DNA of 64,000 nt from 1-14-0-10-45-29 sp041650255 (GTDB taxonomy: Archaea > Micrarchaeota > Micrarchaeia > Anstonellales > Anstonellaceae). This document shows, in pieces, positions 61,078 to 64,000 of the stretch (position 1 is its first letter; each line of letters begins with the position of its first letter). The notes under the pieces are model-generated. The model did no database searches, was not told the origin of the DNA, and saw only the letters and a list, made by a program, of their open reading frames with translations. Both the position numbers and the translations under genes were made by a program. The stretch spans positions 62,001 through 126,000 of the forward strand of contig JBAZLL010000003.1 of assembly GCA_041650255.1 (NCBI GenBank), in the 5' to 3' direction.

Positions 61078-62148
61078 CTAATCCCATTTTTGTGAAAAGA
61101 ATTTCATTCCCGCTTTTATGAACGTGACTACGAGAATCATATTCATCGCGGGCAAAAATACTGCCTGAAACGCAATATACGAAAGCGTTTTTGTCATCCC
61201 GTCATTTCCAATAAAATCCTCCTTTATACTCGGAAGCATTTGCACGCTCAAACTATTATAGAACGAGCCGCTCGTGAAAAGATAATCCGTTGTGGACGAT
61301 TCCATCCCGCTGCACATATCACATCCATACTCCTCAACATAAAGCTGTGTCATTATCTGCGCATTCATCACAAATGCAAATGGCATAACGAAATAAAGTG
61401 CGAACGCGGTTGCCATCAAAAACGAACCGGCATCCCTTGTGGGCGAAAACACTCTCATGATAATTCCCGCGGGCAAAATCAAAGTCATCGCGCTCGCGTG
61501 AATTAATTGCAATCCCATCTGTTGCACCATTATGCTTGCCGCAAACGGCGTGATGAACATCACAATCAAATCAATCGCGCGGTCAATCACGTCAAAGCCT
61601 GGAAATGTCGGAAAAGAAAATCCCCATCCTGCCGCCGCTGCATAAAATCTGCTTTTCATTCCCGCCAAATACTGCACTCCAATTTTTACTCCCTCAAGTT
61701 TTATCGTGGTGGCGCTTGTAATGCATGTAACTTTTTGCAGATAATTGTTTGCCAAATCAAAACTGCTTGCGCCCCAATGGTCCGTCACTATCTTGTCTAC
61801 AACAACCGCGCTTGAGAAAATAAGAATTCCGATAAGTATACTAATCGTTACCTGATACAATTCGCTGTTTGCATAAGTTTCCCATTCGGCGTTTTTCACC
61901 GATTTTGATATCATATGTACAAGCGACGCGATAAAAATAACTGCCGCAATGCAGAGTATCGTCATATTTGAAAGCGATTGATAATCCGGCGCGGAAAGAA
62001 AATTCTCATCCCCTAAATTCGGAATTCCCGCGCCCGGATTTTGCGCAAAAACAAATGGCATGAGCATTGCAAGCACAATAGCAATCGCAAATATTGCAAG
62101 CGCTCCATTGCGCAAAATTCTGTCATTGCACAAAATTTCATCCTTCAT
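61078..62148 (-). CDS. Polytopic membrane protein, cluster member B
   Basis: 356 residues. The N-terminal hydrophobic segment ending FVFAQ looks like a signal peptide. N signature: AEWETYANSELYQVTISILIGIL. Core: LPAGIIMRVFSPTRDAGSFLMATAFALYFVMP. It ends in FIKAGMKFFSQKWD and lacks the G-[TGA]-[ED] tail found in the other five. A CDMCSG site may form an extracellular disulfide. It starts 3 bp after the first cluster gene. Confidence 0.75.
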   Translation of the reverse strand: MKDEILCNDRILRNGALAIFAIAIVLAMLMPFVFAQNPGAGIPNLGDENFLSAPDYQSLSNMTILCIAAVIFIASLVHMISKSVKNAEWETYANSELYQVTISILIGILIFSSAVVVDKIVTDHWGASSFDLANNYLQKVTCITSATTIKLEGVKIGVQYLAGMKSRFYAAAAGWGFSFPTFPGFDVIDRAIDLIVMFITPFAASIMVQQMGLQLIHASAMTLILPAGIIMRVFSPTRDAGSFLMATAFALYFVMPFAFVMNAQIMTQLYVEEYGCDMCSGMESSTTDYLFTSGSFYNSLSVQMLPSIKEDFIGNDGMTKTLSYIAFQAVFLPAMNMILVVTFIKAGMKFFSQKWD

Positions 62149-62151
62149 CTT

Positions 62152-63663
62152 CTACACCAATTTGCTCATTCCAAATATTCTCGGCTCTCCGCCGATTGCA
62201 ATGCTGATGTCTTTGAAAAGCGTGACGCAAATAATAATCGTGTTTGCCAAAAAGAGCAGGTTCAATGCAAACCACTGCATGCTCGTCGTGAATTGGTCAA
62301 TGATTGCGGAAAAGAAATATTCAACAGGCAATATCGGACCAAATATGGCTCCGAAATTTGCCATATAATTCATCACTATTCCAGAATTTTTCACAAACGC
62401 CTCGCTCACCGCCTTTTGCTGGCTTGCAGGAACTCTCGGATCCGAGTTTTTGCCATCGCTCCAAATCGTTTCCACTATCTTATCCGAAACGTCCTGTCCC
62501 TGCTCTTCAAATCCGCCCGGTCCCGCAATATTTTTTTGCACCCGCGCGGCAAACTCTGCCTGTGTCTCGCCCGGATTGGGCGTGCAAATCTCAAGCATGG
62601 ACTGATAATTTGTCCAGTCAATCATCGCCGGCTTTGCATCTTTTTCCCATAATGCGTTGAAATAAATCTGCTCGTTAATCCAAAGCGTGATTGGAAATAT
62701 GAAATAAAACACAAGCGCCAACGCGATAAGCGTCGCGCCTGTCTTTCTTGTAAACGGAATCGCCTTAAACGCAATCCCAAGAGGCAAAAAAACTGTAAGC
62801 GCATTTTGGTGCACGAATTGCAAAACTGTTTTTTGCACTACAACTGCCACCAGCCCGACACCTATCATGTCTGTGAGCATAACCATCGCATCCGATACCG
62901 GCGTAAGTCCGGCATTTGGTGCCAAATCAAGTGAAATACTGCTGACAAGCGGCTCTGGCAAATAAGCGCTCACTCCGAAAGTTGAAACCGGTCCAAGCAA
63001 AAATTCAAGCGTGAAAAGGCTCATGTAAATATTCATCATGTGCCCGAACATTATTCCCTTGCTCATTTCCGGCTGACCAAGTACTGTTCTTTGCGCCTCC
63101 CACATATTATCGTAAGCGCTGATGTAATCCAAATCAAATCCCTGTCCCGCAACCTCTTCCGAAATCAAAACGGCATCTTCTGTAAATGGCATGCATCCCA
63201 AAAACCAGTCAGTTTGCGCGAACAAATGATTTTCAGGCTGTGTCGAATCGGCAATATTGTATATATGCTGGTTTTCCATGCAAATTCCGGTAATTGAGCT
63301 GTCAATCGCTCCCTCACGCGGTGCCGAGAGCATTGTGCTTGATGCAACATTTTTGGCAAATATCCCGTACGCAACAAGGCTTCCCATGACAATTGCAATC
63401 ACAATAACCGTGGACACGAGCTCGTACACTTCCTGTTTTGCAAATGCTTTCACATTCGGCAGGTTGAATGCCTCGCCCACCATATAAGAGAGAGAAATAA
63501 TCAGAATCGCAAGTGCAAGCCCGACAACTACAAGGCCCCACCAATCCGGGAAAGCAATCTTTGGTGCTTCAAATCCGGTTACGGTTTGTGCATAAGTGCT
63601 TGAGCTAAGCATTACCATAGCAAGAAAAGCAAGTGCAAAAGCCTGCCTGATACCCACATTCAT
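62152..63663 (-). CDS. Polytopic membrane protein, cluster member A (first gene)
   Basis: 503 residues. A cleavable signal peptide is probable (LSSSTYAQ). N signature: VKAFAKQEVYELVSTVIVIAI. Core: LPLGIAFKAIPFTRKTGATLIALALVFYFIFP. Tail: ISIAIGGEPRIFGMSKLV. NAGLTPVSDAMVMLTD precedes the core; similar GLTPV segments occur in member C. TATA TTTTAAAA lies about 26 bp upstream, inside an inverted repeat, so transcription of the six-gene operon probably starts at this ATG. Confidence 0.78.
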   Translation of the reverse strand: MNVGIRQAFALAFLAMVMLSSSTYAQTVTGFEAPKIAFPDWWGLVVVGLALAILIISLSYMVGEAFNLPNVKAFAKQEVYELVSTVIVIAIVMGSLVAYGIFAKNVASSTMLSAPREGAIDSSITGICMENQHIYNIADSTQPENHLFAQTDWFLGCMPFTEDAVLISEEVAGQGFDLDYISAYDNMWEAQRTVLGQPEMSKGIMFGHMMNIYMSLFTLEFLLGPVSTFGVSAYLPEPLVSSISLDLAPNAGLTPVSDAMVMLTDMIGVGLVAVVVQKTVLQFVHQNALTVFLPLGIAFKAIPFTRKTGATLIALALVFYFIFPITLWINEQIYFNALWEKDAKPAMIDWTNYQSMLEICTPNPGETQAEFAARVQKNIAGPGGFEEQGQDVSDKIVETIWSDGKNSDPRVPASQQKAVSEAFVKNSGIVMNYMANFGAIFGPILPVEYFFSAIIDQFTTSMQWFALNLLFLANTIIICVTLFKDISIAIGGEPRIFGMSKLV

Positions 63664-63674
63664 TGTCCAGAATT

Positions 63675-63702
63675 AGGTTTGTTTGCTTTTAAAACCAAAC
63701 CT
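63675..63702. promoter_or_regulatory. Inverted repeat around the promoter of the membrane cluster
   Basis: AGGTTTG (63675-63681) and CAAACCT (63696-63702) flank the TATA-like TTTTAAAA (63687-63694) placed about 26 bp before ATG 63663. It is a plausible repressor site. Confidence 0.4.
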
Positions 63703-63742
63703 CACCTGTGTCTATCACTGCATTTTTTATCTGCATCAAGGA

Positions 63743-63778
63743 TTCGGGCGCTAACCCGCCCGAAAACCATTTATAAAA
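63743..63778 (+). promoter_or_regulatory. 8-bp-stem palindrome followed by TATA
   Basis: TTCGGGCG-CTAACC-CGCCCGAA (63743-63764) is a perfect inverted repeat. TTTATAAAA (63770-63778) follows 5 bp later and is centred 25 bp before GTG 63799. Confidence 0.45.
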
Positions 63779-63798
63779 ACCGCCTGCTTATTTATTGC

Positions 63799-64000
63799 GT
63801 GAAAAACAAGTCTTTGCTGCTGTTTTGGCTATTACTATTGCTATCTGCCAGTTTTTCCCAGCAAATTTGTCCCCAATGTTTCGAGAGCAGCATAAGGCTA
63901 AACCTTTCCGAATTTTCTCAAACCCGAATTGTGTACGCACAGGCAACTTATCTCAACGTGACTTTTTACACCCCAGAAGCCGACGATTCAGACTCGGCTT
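63799..64000 (+). CDS. Secreted protein, 3' end cut by window
   Basis: GTG 63799 opens a frame that runs off the window. The first 20 residues form a signal peptide (KNKSLLLFWLLLLLSASFSQ). The mature start has a C-x-x-C pair (ICPQC) and Ser/Asn-rich sequence (RLNLSEFSQTR, YLNVTFYTPEADD). It is divergent from the six-gene membrane cluster, with its own TATA and palindrome, and could be an extracellular partner. Confidence 0.7.
   Translation, partial: MKNKSLLLFWLLLLLSASFSQQICPQCFESSIRLNLSEFSQTRIVYAQATYLNVTFYTPEADDSDSA

Noticed and set aside
62041..62652. 203-codon plus-strand open frame
   Set aside because: It is antisense to membrane cluster members A and B; its basic, His-rich composition is typical of a shadow frame.

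Overview
The window comes from an archaeon, most likely a small-genome DPANN lineage (Diapherotrites/Micrarchaeota-like; the lineage is inferred). Archaeal hallmarks are deoxyhypusine synthase, an LSm protein, archaeal-type TyrRS, GluRS, UMP kinase and NMN adenylyltransferase, an XPF/Hef-type nuclease, type 2 IPP isomerase, a class III (type IV pilin-like) signal peptide, and promoters with a TATA element about 26 bp before leaderless start codons. Internal genes instead use Shine-Dalgarno sites of the GAGGTG/GGTG type. No rRNA, transposase, integrase or CRISPR array was seen. Two tRNAs are present: Ile(GAU) and Ala(GGC).

Layout. 1-2.4 kb: surface and lipoprotein genes (the left-edge gene is cut) and tRNA-Ile. 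2.4-5.1 kb: deoxyhypusine synthase, an unknown coiled-coil gene with a structured leader, and a winged-helix gene preceded by an 11-bp-phased TCATGA array. 5.2-6.9 kb: an AT-rich accessory patch (membrane protein, two Cys-rich lipoproteins, winged-helix regulator). 7-9.6 kb: XPF nuclease, a basic protein and an MBL RNase. 10-20.6 kb: Cys-rich pilin-signal protein, SMC, a degenerate ComEC-like lipoprotein, translin, UMP kinase, glycosyltransferase and an Mre11-like nuclease. 20.6-31 kb: PurD, TyrRS, a bacterial-type long class II ribonucleotide reductase, HAD, a circularly permuted GTPase and a double-length ThyX. 31-42.5 kb: two membrane-anchored thioredoxin-fold proteins, topoisomerase IA, a CBS transporter, PurH, NadM, FKBP, LSm, a coiled-coil transglutaminase-like protein and two tiny basic proteins. 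42.6-55.3 kb: an MrfA/Hrq1-type helicase, GluRS with a free-standing copy of its own N-terminal domain, Idi2, MEMO, class I FBPase, membrane proteins, GT3 glycogen synthase and a PLD-type nuclease.

55.4-63.7 kb is the most striking region. Six consecutive, tightly packed genes on the minus strand encode divergent paralogues of one polytopic membrane protein family. They share a core motif (P-x-G-...-R-x-F-x-x-[TS]-R-x-x-G followed by a hydrophobic helix ending in P), and five of the six also share a C-terminal tail motif. They look like subunits of a hetero-oligomeric membrane machine, with a membrane-anchored PLD nuclease just downstream and a divergent secreted-protein gene upstream. This is the best candidate here for an undescribed system.

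Metabolically the window supplies purine synthesis (PurD, PurH), deoxynucleotide synthesis (NrdJ, ThyX), NAD synthesis, isoprenoid synthesis (Idi2) and glycogen/gluconeogenesis (GT3 synthase, FBPase). Everything was read by eye. Family names rest on remembered motifs, not on searches.
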